Assembly (NCBI GenBank): GCA_005776885.1
Contig: SXOD01000050.1
Span: 39,788-103,787 of the forward strand
Direction of reading: 5' to 3'
Source of the DNA: Planctomycetia bacterium
GTDB taxonomy: Bacteria > Planctomycetota > Phycisphaerae > Phycisphaerales > SM1A02
Length of the DNA stretch: 64,000 bases
Positions 16,803 through 23,948 of this stretch are shown here, in pieces (position 1 is the first letter of the stretch; every line of letters starts with the position of its first letter). The notes beneath the pieces are model-generated. The model saw only the letters and a list, made by a program, of their open reading frames with translations, was not told where the DNA came from and did no database searches. Both the position numbers and the translations under genes were made by a program.

Positions 16803-17726
16803 ATGTCATTCATCGACCGACTGGACGCGATCGACCGCCGCTGGATCTTCGCCATGATGGCGTGCGCGGTTGCCATCCCCATCATCGTGATCGGCATGAC
16901 TGGCGTTCGGTTCCCTGAAGTGCCTGGCCCCACGTCGACGGCGGCGTTTGAGGCCATCGAGGCGCTGCCCGATGGCGCGAAGGTTCTCTTCTCCTTCGAC
17001 TTCGACCCCGCCAGCGCCGGCGAGCTCCAGCCGATGGCCAATGCGTTCATGCGGCACCTGGGCCAGAAGAAGGCGAAGGTCTACTGCCAGACGCTCTGGG
17101 CCCCGGCCCCGCCGCTCATCGAGGACACCCTCAAGAAGTGCCTGCTCGCGCGGAACCCGGACTTGGTCTACGGCGTTGACTACCTCAACCTGGGCTACCA
17201 GGCGGGCAATGAGGGCGTGATGAAGGTCATCACCACCGACTACAAGCAGTCGTTCCCAACGGACGCGAAGGGGACTCGCACGAGCGAGATCCCGATGATG
17301 CAGGGGATCGAGAACACCAGTTCCTTTGACCTCATCGTGGTGGTGAGTGCGGGATACCCGGGCTCCAAGGAGTGGGTGCAGTATGTGGTGTCGCCCACGC
17401 TGGGGAAGGAGCGGCCGATCCAGCTGGTCGCCGGAGTCACGGGCGTCTCGGCGCCGCAGTTGGTGCCGTACTTCCCCGTGCAGATGAAGGGAATGCTGGC
17501 CGCCATCAAGGGGGCCGCCGAGTACGAGTTCATGGTCAACGAGGTCATCGAGGCCGCCAATCCAGGAAGACCCTTGCCGCCCGCGTTCATGGAAGCGCAG
17601 CGACGCATGGCGCCGCAGCTCTTTGGCCACCTCCTGATGGTGGGGCTCATCATCGTCGGCAACACGATTTTCTTCCTCAAGCGGAGGCAGTCGCGCCGTG
17701 GCGGAACCATGGGGGCCGCGGCCTGA
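16803..17726 (+). CDS. Membrane-tethered protein with periplasmic-type domain, ASKHA operon
   Basis: No family recognised. The 307 residues have a helix near the N-terminus (WIFAMMACAVAIPIIVIGM, ~14-32) and another near the C-terminus (LFGHLLMVGLIIVGNTIFF), leaving a ~220-residue soluble domain between them. That domain has an alpha/beta look, with LPDGAKVLFSFDFDPASAGE, KVYCQTLWAPAPPLIEDTLK and FDLIVVVSAGYPGSKEW. Topology would put it outside the cytoplasm if the first helix is a signal anchor, but the other orientation is not excluded. The C-terminus ends with basic residues (LKRRQSRRGG), which favours a cytoplasmic tail. Confidence 0.58.
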   Translation: MSFIDRLDAIDRRWIFAMMACAVAIPIIVIGMTGVRFPEVPGPTSTAAFEAIEALPDGAKVLFSFDFDPASAGELQPMANAFMRHLGQKKAKVYCQTLWAPAPPLIEDTLKKCLLARNPDLVYGVDYLNLGYQAGNEGVMKVITTDYKQSFPTDAKGTRTSEIPMMQGIENTSSFDLIVVVSAGYPGSKEWVQYVVSPTLGKERPIQLVAGVTGVSAPQLVPYFPVQMKGMLAAIKGAAEYEFMVNEVIEAANPGRPLPPAFMEAQRRMAPQLFGHLLMVGLIIVGNTIFFLKRRQSRRGGTMGAAA

Positions 17727-17742
17727 TCGGTCGGGACACACG

Positions 17743-18834
17743 ATGAACCAGAAGCAAACCTGGACAGTCATCTTCGTCGTCGCGGCCGCGCTGCTGACGA
17801 TCCGGTCGTTCACCGGCCCGGGCATGGCGAAGGTCTATGTGGAGGACACGCGTGTGTCGCTCAAGCAGTCGGGCGAGAAGGAAGTAGACGGCGTGATGAA
17901 GCCGGTCTATGAGGCTGTCGCTCCAGGCACCGACGGCGCCATCGAGTGGACCGCCCAGTCACAGGTCCCGCCGCGTGTGTACTACGCCGCAGAGGCTGCC
18001 GACCCGAGCCAGACGGCGATTCACCTGAGCGCCAGCCGGACGATCGGCGTGTGGGTCGCCGCACTCCTGACCCTCTTCATCTTCAGCTTCCTCTACCGAG
18101 ACAATCCGTTCTACAAGTTTGCGGAAGCGACCATCGTGGGCGTCTCGGCTGCGTACTGGATGGTGGTCGGTTTCTGGGACACGCTGATGCCCAAGCTCTT
18201 TGGGAGCCTGGTCCCGGCGATCGTGACCGCCAACTTCATGCCTGGCCTCGAAGGGAAGTCCGACTACTGGATCCTCGTCCCGGCGGCGCTGGGCATCATG
18301 CTGCTGTGCCGGCTCAACCGTGGCCTCGCGGCGGTGAGCGTCATCCCGCTGGCGTTCATCGTGGGCACGACTTCCGGCCTCAAGTTCGTGAGCTATGTGG
18401 AGAGTGACCTCCTGGCGCAGACCGCCAGCACGATGAAGTCGCTCCTGGTGGCCGCGCCCGCGATCGGCGACCAACCCTCGACAGGCTTTTCGATGGAGCT
18501 CTCCATCAAGCAGGCCTTGCTCTTCATTGGCGTCGTGAGCGGGCTGGTCTACTTCTTCTTCAGCGTCGAGCACAAGGGCGTCGTCGGCAAGACGGCCCGC
18601 GTCGGCGTCTGGTACCTGATGATCACCTTCGGCGCGGCCTTTGGCTTCACCGTGATGGGCCGCATCGCGCTCTTTGCGGCGCGGTGCGAGTTCCTCTTCG
18701 ATGACTGGCTCTGGCTGATCGATCCCACCCAGAATCGAGTGGTCGTGGAGACGGCGGTGGCCAGCGTGAACGCGCTGGTGGGTGCGATGGCTTCCTCGCC
18801 GTGGATGCCTGCGCTGTCAGCGCTCGGATGCTGA
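17743..18834 (+). CDS. Polytopic membrane protein, last gene of the ASKHA operon
   Basis: No family recognised. The 363-residue protein has an N-terminal helix (WTVIFVVAAALLTI), then a ~75-residue probably extracytoplasmic segment, then about seven further hydrophobic segments (IGVWVAALLTLFIFSFLY, ATIVGVSAAYWMVVGFW, WILVPAALGIMLLC, VGVWYLMITFGAAFGFTVMG among them). I chose the ATG at 17743, 16 bp after the upstream stop; an earlier in-frame start at 17698 would overlap that gene by 29 bp and adds a non-hydrophobic Pro/Arg leader. No transport motif is visible. zwf follows with its own -10-like hexamer. Confidence 0.6.
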   Translation: MNQKQTWTVIFVVAAALLTIRSFTGPGMAKVYVEDTRVSLKQSGEKEVDGVMKPVYEAVAPGTDGAIEWTAQSQVPPRVYYAAEAADPSQTAIHLSASRTIGVWVAALLTLFIFSFLYRDNPFYKFAEATIVGVSAAYWMVVGFWDTLMPKLFGSLVPAIVTANFMPGLEGKSDYWILVPAALGIMLLCRLNRGLAAVSVIPLAFIVGTTSGLKFVSYVESDLLAQTASTMKSLLVAAPAIGDQPSTGFSMELSIKQALLFIGVVSGLVYFFFSVEHKGVVGKTARVGVWYLMITFGAAFGFTVMGRIALFAARCEFLFDDWLWLIDPTQNRVVVETAVASVNALVGAMASSPWMPALSALGC

Positions 18835-18854
18835 TTCGGTAGCCTTCCCGCGCC

Positions 18855-20396
18855 ATGCCACCAGTCCAAGCCCCCACCAAGCCGGTGGTTTCCGCTGATC
18901 CGTCAATCGTCGTCATCTTTGGGGCGTCGGGCGACTTGGCCTCCAGGAAGTTGCTCCCGGCCCTGTACGAGATGGATCACCTGGGCTTCCTTCCCAAGGC
19001 AACCCGCATCATCGGCGTGGCGCGCCGTGACAAGTCGGACGACGAGTGGCGCGAGGAGCTGCGGGCCAGTGCGGCGGAACACGCCACCAACTTTGATGCA
19101 GCAGCGTGGCAGTCGTTTGCGCAACGGGTCTTCTATCACGCGGCGGACGCGACCAAGCCCGAGGATTACGCGGGCATTGCGCAGCGCCTGAAGACCATCG
19201 ACCCGAACGACGAGACGAAGGGAAACATCCTCTTCTTCCTGTCGGTCGCGCCCGCGCTCTACGCACCGATCACGCGCGCCGTGGGCGCCAGCGAGATGGT
19301 GGTGGAAGGTCGTCGATGGTGCACGCTGGACCCGGCCAACCGATCCTGGCAGCGGGTGGTCATCGAGAAGCCGTTCGGCCACGACGCCGCCAGCGCTGCG
19401 GAACTCAATCGCGAGCTGGCGCAGGTCTTTGACGAGACGGCGATCTTCCGCATCGACCACTACCTGGCCAAGGACGTGGTGCAGTCCACGCAGGTCCTGC
19501 GGTTTGCCAACACGATCTTCGAGCCCGTCTGGAACCACCGCTACATCGACCATGTGCAGATCAGCGCGTGCGAGACGCTTGGCGTGGAGGACCGCGTCGC
19601 GTTCTACGACCAGACCGGCGCGCTGCGCGACATGATCCAGTCGCACTTGATGCAGGTCTTCGCCTTCATCGCGATGGAGCCGCCGGCGCGCATGGCCGCG
19701 CAGGACATCCAGGCCGAAAAGCTGAAGGTGGTGCGGTCGATTCGTCCGGTCGGCGCCTCGGAAGTCACCGAGTCGTGCGCGTTCGGCCAGTATGGGGGCG
19801 GGCCGGATTGCACGCCGTACGTGGACTTGCCCGGCGTCGCCAAGGGATCCACCACCGAGACCTACGCCGCGATCCGGCTTGAGGTAGACAACTGGCGATG
19901 GGCCGGCACGCCGTTCTATTTCCGAAGCGGCAAGCGACTGGCGGAGAAGCGCACCGAAGTGGTGGTGCAGTTCAAGGCACCGGCCGCCGACCTCTTCAGG
20001 GGCGTCCCGCACCCGCAGGGGCGCGTTTCGGGAAATCGACTCATCTTGCGGATCGCGCCGCAGGAGGGTGCGCGGCTGACCTTTGCCAGCAAGGTGCCTG
20101 GGCAGGGGATCCAGATCCGACCGACACATATGGATGTCGATTTCCAGAAGGAGTTCGGCTCAGAGACGGTCGAGGCGTACGGACCGCTCTTCATCGATGC
20201 GATGCGCGGCGACCAGACGCTTTTCAAGCACCGGCTTGAGGTGGAAGGCGCGTGGGACGCGGTCATGCCCTACCTGGACGGGCGCAGTGCGGCGGCGCGG
20301 GTTGGAATCGCTTCCAACTACGCACCCGCGTCGTGGGGGCCCGCATGCGCCGAGGCGCTCATGGCGCGCGACGGCCGGGCCTGGAACACGGACTGA
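18855..20396 (+). CDS. zwf: Glucose-6-phosphate 1-dehydrogenase
   Basis: Oxidises glucose-6-phosphate to 6-phosphogluconolactone with NADP+, the entry to the oxidative pentose phosphate pathway in the cytosol. The 513-residue length is typical. The Rossmann nucleotide motif IFGASGDLASRKLLPALYEM is at ~residues 22-41. The catalytic region RIDHYLAKDVVQ (family RIDHYLGKE) is near residue 199, with EKPFGHD before it. The C-terminal domain includes YFRSGKRLAEKRTEVVVQFK. The start is the ATG at 18855, with a -10-like TAGCCT at 18840-18845. A palindromic element follows the gene. No gnd or pgl neighbour is present. Confidence 0.96.
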   Translation: MPPVQAPTKPVVSADPSIVVIFGASGDLASRKLLPALYEMDHLGFLPKATRIIGVARRDKSDDEWREELRASAAEHATNFDAAAWQSFAQRVFYHAADATKPEDYAGIAQRLKTIDPNDETKGNILFFLSVAPALYAPITRAVGASEMVVEGRRWCTLDPANRSWQRVVIEKPFGHDAASAAELNRELAQVFDETAIFRIDHYLAKDVVQSTQVLRFANTIFEPVWNHRYIDHVQISACETLGVEDRVAFYDQTGALRDMIQSHLMQVFAFIAMEPPARMAAQDIQAEKLKVVRSIRPVGASEVTESCAFGQYGGGPDCTPYVDLPGVAKGSTTETYAAIRLEVDNWRWAGTPFYFRSGKRLAEKRTEVVVQFKAPAADLFRGVPHPQGRVSGNRLILRIAPQEGARLTFASKVPGQGIQIRPTHMDVDFQKEFGSETVEAYGPLFIDAMRGDQTLFKHRLEVEGAWDAVMPYLDGRSAAARVGIASNYAPASWGPACAEALMARDGRAWNTD

Positions 20397-20402
20397 GCGA
20401 AC

Positions 20403-20471
20403 GTCCACTTGCGGTTATCGGTGAGAATGTGACCCTCAGGGTCACATTCTCACCGATAACCGGGTGCGGAC
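20403..20471. terminator. 69-bp palindromic element between convergent genes (copy A)
   Basis: A perfect inverted repeat, with 25-bp arms around one central base, spans 20412-20462; the arms begin CGGTTATCGGTG and end CACCGATAACCG. Symmetrical GTCC (20403-20406) and GGAC (20468-20471) lie 5 nt outside each end. It sits between zwf (+) and the tRNA-binding protein gene (-), where a bidirectional terminator is expected, but neither side has a T-tract. The related copy B at 56134-56202 has identical geometry, so it may instead be a dispersed repeat element. Confidence 0.75.
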
Positions 20472-20539
20472 CTTGGGCGCGGGCACAGCGCACCACTCCA
20501 GCGCACCACCCCCGGCGCCTGGGACTCTCACTCGCGTTG

Positions 20540-20989
20540 TCAGGACACCTTGGAGCCGGCGGGAACCGCGGCATCGGGTCGCAGGACAAAGACATCCCGC
20601 TCGCCAGCAGCACCCGTGATCGCACTGGCCGCCAGGATCATCCCCTGGCTCACTTCGCCGCGGAGAGTCCGTGGCTCCAGGTTGGCCACGATGATGACTT
20701 GCGTGCCCACCAGTTTCTCCGGCGCGTACCACGCCTTGATGCCGGCACAGACTTGTCGACCCCCGGGCGTGCCATCGTCCAGCTTGATCTTGAGGAGCTT
20801 GTCCGCATTCGGGTGAGGCTCAGCGCTCACGATGGTGGCCACGCGCAGGTCCAGCTTCGCGAAGACATCGAAGGGGATGTTCTCCAGGAGCGGGGCTCCC
20901 TCAACCACCGGCTTGGCATCAACCACCGGCTTGGCATCAACCACCGGCTTGGCATCAGCCACCGGCTTGGCATTCACGACGTCGCTCAC
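20540..20989 (-). CDS. tRNA-binding OB-fold protein (MetG C-terminal / Trbp111-like)
   Basis: A 149-residue protein whose residues ~38-149 form the tRNA-binding domain found at the C-terminus of methionyl-tRNA synthetase and in free-standing Trbp111/CsaA-type proteins. Key stretches are FAKLDLRVATIVSAEPHPNA, DKLLKIKLDDG, IVANLEPRTLRGEVSQGMIL and the ending FVLRPDAAVPAGSKVS. It probably acts as a dimer that assists MetRS or binds tRNA elbows; the synthetase gene is not in the window. An unusual N-terminal extension repeats AKPVVD four times, encoded by an 18-bp tandem repeat. Its ATG overlaps the upstream stop by 4 bp, so it is co-translated with the PpiD-like gene. Confidence 0.85.
   Translation of the reverse strand: MSDVVNAKPVADAKPVVDAKPVVDAKPVVEGAPLLENIPFDVFAKLDLRVATIVSAEPHPNADKLLKIKLDDGTPGGRQVCAGIKAWYAPEKLVGTQVIIVANLEPRTLRGEVSQGMILAASAITGAAGERDVFVLRPDAAVPAGSKVS
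20901..20972 (-). repeat. Four 18-bp tandem repeats in the tRNA-binding protein gene
   Basis: The unit TCAACCACCGGCTTGGCA (plus strand) is repeated at 20901, 20919 and 20937, with a fourth copy at 20955 differing by one base. It encodes the extension built from the hexapeptide AKPVVD/A. The length is a multiple of three, so copy-number change would keep the frame. Confidence 0.9.
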
Positions 20990-22917
20990 TTGGTCGAGCC
21001 TTCCGCAGCGCCTGATGGTTCGGGCCCGCCATCCTTCTCGGCCAACGGCACGAACTGGTGGCGCACCCGCATCGCCGAGTACGAGAACGCATCCAGCGGC
21101 TTCTCGGCGCCCTGGCGACCCACGATTCCGCGCAGTCCATTGCCCTTGAGGGCGTCGGCCAGCTGGGTCTCGTTCATCGGCGAGATGGAGTCGATCTGCA
21201 CCACGGCCACGGCCAGCTGGCGGGGGAGAGGCACGACGATCGTGCGATCGGCGAGTGGGATTTCCGCGGCAGACTTGTCGCTGGGGAGTGCCATGGCCGT
21301 CTTCACGATGTCGGCCTGCAGTTCCACGTTGGCGCCGACCAGCGGGAGCGGCTGCCCAAACTCGATCCCATACTGGAGGAACTGCGGGTTCGAGATCCGC
21401 ATCTCCGTGAACGGGGACGTCGTGCCGCCGTAGGCGGTGGCCGCCGCCGCGAGTCCCGAGACGGCAGCCGCCTTGATCGAGTCAAGCTGCCCCTGGAGTG
21501 CGGCGTACGTCTCCACGCGACGCACGTCGCGAGTGAGGGCTTCGCGGACCTCGTCGACGGAGACGGGGGCGTGGGCCGATTCAGCGTCGGTGATGCGTGC
21601 GATGAAGAGGTCGCCACCGGGGGCGGTGAAGACGGGCATCGCCACGCCGGCTTGGGCGACCAACGTCGGGTTGCCGCCAAACTCCTTGATGGCCGCGGCC
21701 AGCTCGGACACGCGGACGCCCCGGGCGCCGAAGGCGGCAGTCGTCGCGGTGCCAAGGCCAGGCACGGCCGCCAGGTCGGCCGGTGCCGTCCATGCTTCGC
21801 TGGCGCCGATCACCGATGGGACAGCAATGCCGAATCGCGTCGCGATGTCACCAGCGAGCGCGTCGAAGGCGAGACGCTGCGACTCCCAGCCCTCTGGAAG
21901 TTGCACGTAGCCGCCGGCGCGAGCCACCCCTCGCAGCTGCATGCCAAGGCGATCAGTCGCGAACTTGGCGATCTCCTCGGTCCGTTCCTTGGTGAGCTTG
22001 GCCAGGAGGGCGGCACGGACCGCTTCCTGGTACTGCTCAAACTCGGGACGCGAGGCCGCGACAGCGGCGTTGGCACCGATGAACTGCCCTTCGTTCTCGA
22101 GGAAGTACTTGCGCAGCGCGATGTTGGAGAGGTCGGGACCCTTTTCGATCGCGGCGGAGATGGTCGTTGCGGGAATCGACAGCCACTCGTACCGGATGCG
22201 GTTGGGGATCTGGTAGCCGAAGCCGTTCTCGCCACTGCCTGCGACGACGTTGCCGTACGTCTTGAGCTGCGCCGCGAGCTGTTCTTCGGTGGGTTCAGCG
22301 ATCGGCGCAAGGGGCCCAAGCTGTGCGGTCGCGGCATCGACCAGCAGGATCTGGCCGTCGATGGCCATCAATCGCCGGGCGGCCTCCTGCTTGAGGCGCG
22401 TCGACGAGACGCGGCCGGGTCCCGCACCAGACACCAGGAGCATGAGTCGCATCACGCCGGCTTCGTCGGCCAGGGTCTGCAGCACTTCACGGTGCGACAG
22501 TCCCGAGGCGCCCATCAGCTGGCGAATGACGAGGTTGGGGTCGACCGGCGTCTGCTGCCCCTGGAGTCGGGACGCCAGCGCACGCTCGCCATCGGCAGGG
22601 GGGCCGATGAGCCCGGCCTGCCCGGCCTCGCGGACCAGCAGGTACCAGTGACCGGGGTCCTTGTCGATCCCCAGGTTGGTGAGGACGGGTGACCCGACCG
22701 CCTCGAGCATCGCCAGCTGCTGCTGCGAATGCTGGAGGTCGCCTGCGGACGCTTCCTCGCTTCCCACCATGGCCCACGTGCGACCGCGAGCAAGCCAGTC
22801 GCTCACGATCGAGTTGGACGAATAGTCGAAGGCGAGCCAAGAGATGAGCAGCAGCACGAGGCCGCCGACCATGATCCACTTGGCGATTTTCTCGTTCTCT
22901 CGGAAGAACTTGAGCAT
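20986..22917 (-). CDS. PpiD/SurA-like membrane-anchored chaperone-type protein
   Basis: The 643-residue protein starts MLKFFRENEKIAKWIMVGGL, very like the N-terminus of PpiD-type proteins, with one transmembrane helix at ~residues 14-33; the remainder would be periplasmic. The helical region after it (about residues 55-170) resembles SurA_N-like domains. I do not see the parvulin (PpiC) catalytic signature, so isomerase activity is doubtful and the identification rests on layout. The C-terminal part is rich in Ala and Val, with a clear end PLAEKDGGPEPSGAAEGSTK. It is downstream of rpsD, after a hairpin, and overlaps the tRNA-binding protein gene by 4 bp. Likely role: folding or quality control of exported proteins. 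Confidence 0.55.
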   Translation of the reverse strand: MLKFFRENEKIAKWIMVGGLVLLLISWLAFDYSSNSIVSDWLARGRTWAMVGSEEASAGDLQHSQQQLAMLEAVGSPVLTNLGIDKDPGHWYLLVREAGQAGLIGPPADGERALASRLQGQQTPVDPNLVIRQLMGASGLSHREVLQTLADEAGVMRLMLLVSGAGPGRVSSTRLKQEAARRLMAIDGQILLVDAATAQLGPLAPIAEPTEEQLAAQLKTYGNVVAGSGENGFGYQIPNRIRYEWLSIPATTISAAIEKGPDLSNIALRKYFLENEGQFIGANAAVAASRPEFEQYQEAVRAALLAKLTKERTEEIAKFATDRLGMQLRGVARAGGYVQLPEGWESQRLAFDALAGDIATRFGIAVPSVIGASEAWTAPADLAAVPGLGTATTAAFGARGVRVSELAAAIKEFGGNPTLVAQAGVAMPVFTAPGGDLFIARITDAESAHAPVSVDEVREALTRDVRRVETYAALQGQLDSIKAAAVSGLAAAATAYGGTTSPFTEMRISNPQFLQYGIEFGQPLPLVGANVELQADIVKTAMALPSDKSAAEIPLADRTIVVPLPRQLAVAVVQIDSISPMNETQLADALKGNGLRGIVGRQGAEKPLDAFSYSAMRVRHQFVPLAEKDGGPEPSGAAEGSTK

Positions 22918-22969
22918 GGGAATCTGTCGTCTGCGAGGTCCGGCCGCAGGGGCGGCCCATCTATGAAAC

Positions 22970-23000
22970 GGGGCGCACGGATTTGAGATCCGGGCGCCCC
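22970..23000 (-). terminator. Hairpin downstream of rpsD
   Basis: GGGGCGC and GCGCCCC pair, extended by CGGAT/ATCCG around a short TTGAG loop. It lies 44 bp past the rpsD stop on the minus strand. The following bases on that strand (GTTTCATAG) have only a weak T-run, so termination may be partial. Confidence 0.45.
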
Positions 23001-23043
23001 ATGGTCGAAGTCGAGGAATGCTCTCGGCTGGACGCGGCCCGAA

Positions 23044-23643
23044 TCAGCGATAGAACTCGATGATCAGGTTCGTGTTCACGTCGAACGGAATCTGGTCTGA
23101 CGTGGGGGTCGAAGTGACCTTCACCGACAGTTCGGCGGGGTTCACCGAGATCCAGCCCGGCTGAATGTGGCCGGCGAGGGACTCCATGTTTTCGCGAACG
23201 AGCGTGTGAAGGCCTTCCTTGAAGGTGATCACGTCGCCAACCTGGACGGCCAGGCTGGGTCGATCGCACTTGCGGCCATTGACCAGCACGTGTCCGTGCG
23301 CCACCATCTGGCGGGAGGCCCAGATCGTGCGGGCGAAGCCGGCACGGCGCAGGACGTTGTCCAAGCGCTGCTCGAGGATCTGCATGAGGGCCTCGCCGGT
23401 GTTGCCGGAGGCGCTGCCCGCCTCGCGGAGGTACCGACGGAACTGGCGCTCGAGCACCCCATAGTGGTATCGAAGCTTCTGCTTCTCATCCTTGCGGATG
23501 CCGTACGGCTTCGGGCGCTTGCCACGGAAGCCGTGGGGGCCGGGCGCGGTCAACTGGCGCTTGGCGGTGTGCTTCGGGGTGTCAGAGATCGGCACGCCGA
23601 CGCGGCGGGAGAGCTTGACCTTGGGTCCGGTGTAACGAGCCAT
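23044..23643 (-). CDS. rpsD: 30S ribosomal protein S4
   Basis: A primary 16S rRNA-binding protein that nucleates 30S assembly. The ATG at 23643 gives a 199-residue protein starting MARYTGPKVKLSRRVG, matching the usual S4 start; the 30 codons open upstream lack S4 similarity. Further S4 features are RPKPYGIRKDEKQKLRYHYG, the S4 RNA-binding domain RLDNVLRRAGFARTIWASRQ then HGHVLVNGRKCDRPSLAVQVGD, and the C-terminus IPFDVNTNLIIEFYR. It stands alone here rather than in an alpha operon with rpsM, rpsK, rpoA and rplQ. A good promoter lies at 23701-23729. Confidence 0.97.
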   Translation of the reverse strand: MARYTGPKVKLSRRVGVPISDTPKHTAKRQLTAPGPHGFRGKRPKPYGIRKDEKQKLRYHYGVLERQFRRYLREAGSASGNTGEALMQILEQRLDNVLRRAGFARTIWASRQMVAHGHVLVNGRKCDRPSLAVQVGDVITFKEGLHTLVRENMESLAGHIQPGWISVNPAELSVKVTSTPTSDQIPFDVNTNLIIEFYR

Positions 23644-23700
23644 GGATACTTGGGTGCCTCTGAAGGGTCTGGTCTGGTGAATCCTGCTGGGGAATCGGGC

Positions 23701-23729
23701 ATTACAGCACGAAACGGCCCGTTCGTCAA
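23701..23729 (-). promoter_or_regulatory. Putative rpsD promoter
   Basis: On the minus strand TTGACG (complement of 23724-23729) and TGTAAT (complement of 23701-23706) are separated by 17 nt, close to the housekeeping sigma consensus. It predicts a leader of about 50 nt with an AGAGG Shine-Dalgarno-like stretch before the ATG at 23643. This contrasts with the leaderless layout of other genes. The rest of the gene-free stretch 23644-23948 holds only this promoter and the GCGCAAT repeats. Confidence 0.65.
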
Positions 23730-23887
23730 ACATCGACGACCACTCGGCGGCGCGACCGTGTGAATCGTGTGGAAGGCGGCAACTTTCCGCGAAGGTAGGC
23801 CTGTGTTCGCGGTTCGCGCCTCGACCGGATCGCCCCTACAATAAGTCCGATAACACAAAACTCAATACGCCGCACGCCGCAAGCCGC

Positions 23888-23937
23888 GCGCAATGCGCAA
23901 TGCGCAATGCGCAATGCGCAATGCGCAAATGCGCAAG
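23888..23937. repeat. 7-bp tandem repeat (GCGCAAT)n
   Basis: Five perfect GCGCAAT units (23888-23922) are followed by an 8-bp GCGCAAAT and a GCGCAAG variant. They lie just past the purF-like stop, in the gap before rpsD. The sequence looks like replication slippage in non-coding DNA; no regulatory role is evident. Confidence 0.85.
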
Positions 23938-23948
23938 GCGCAACTCGC

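Noticed and set aside
23888..23937. GCGCAAT repeats as a replication origin or CRISPR
   Set aside because: Units are only 7 bp with no spacers, no DnaA boxes and no dnaA, so simple slippage is more likely.
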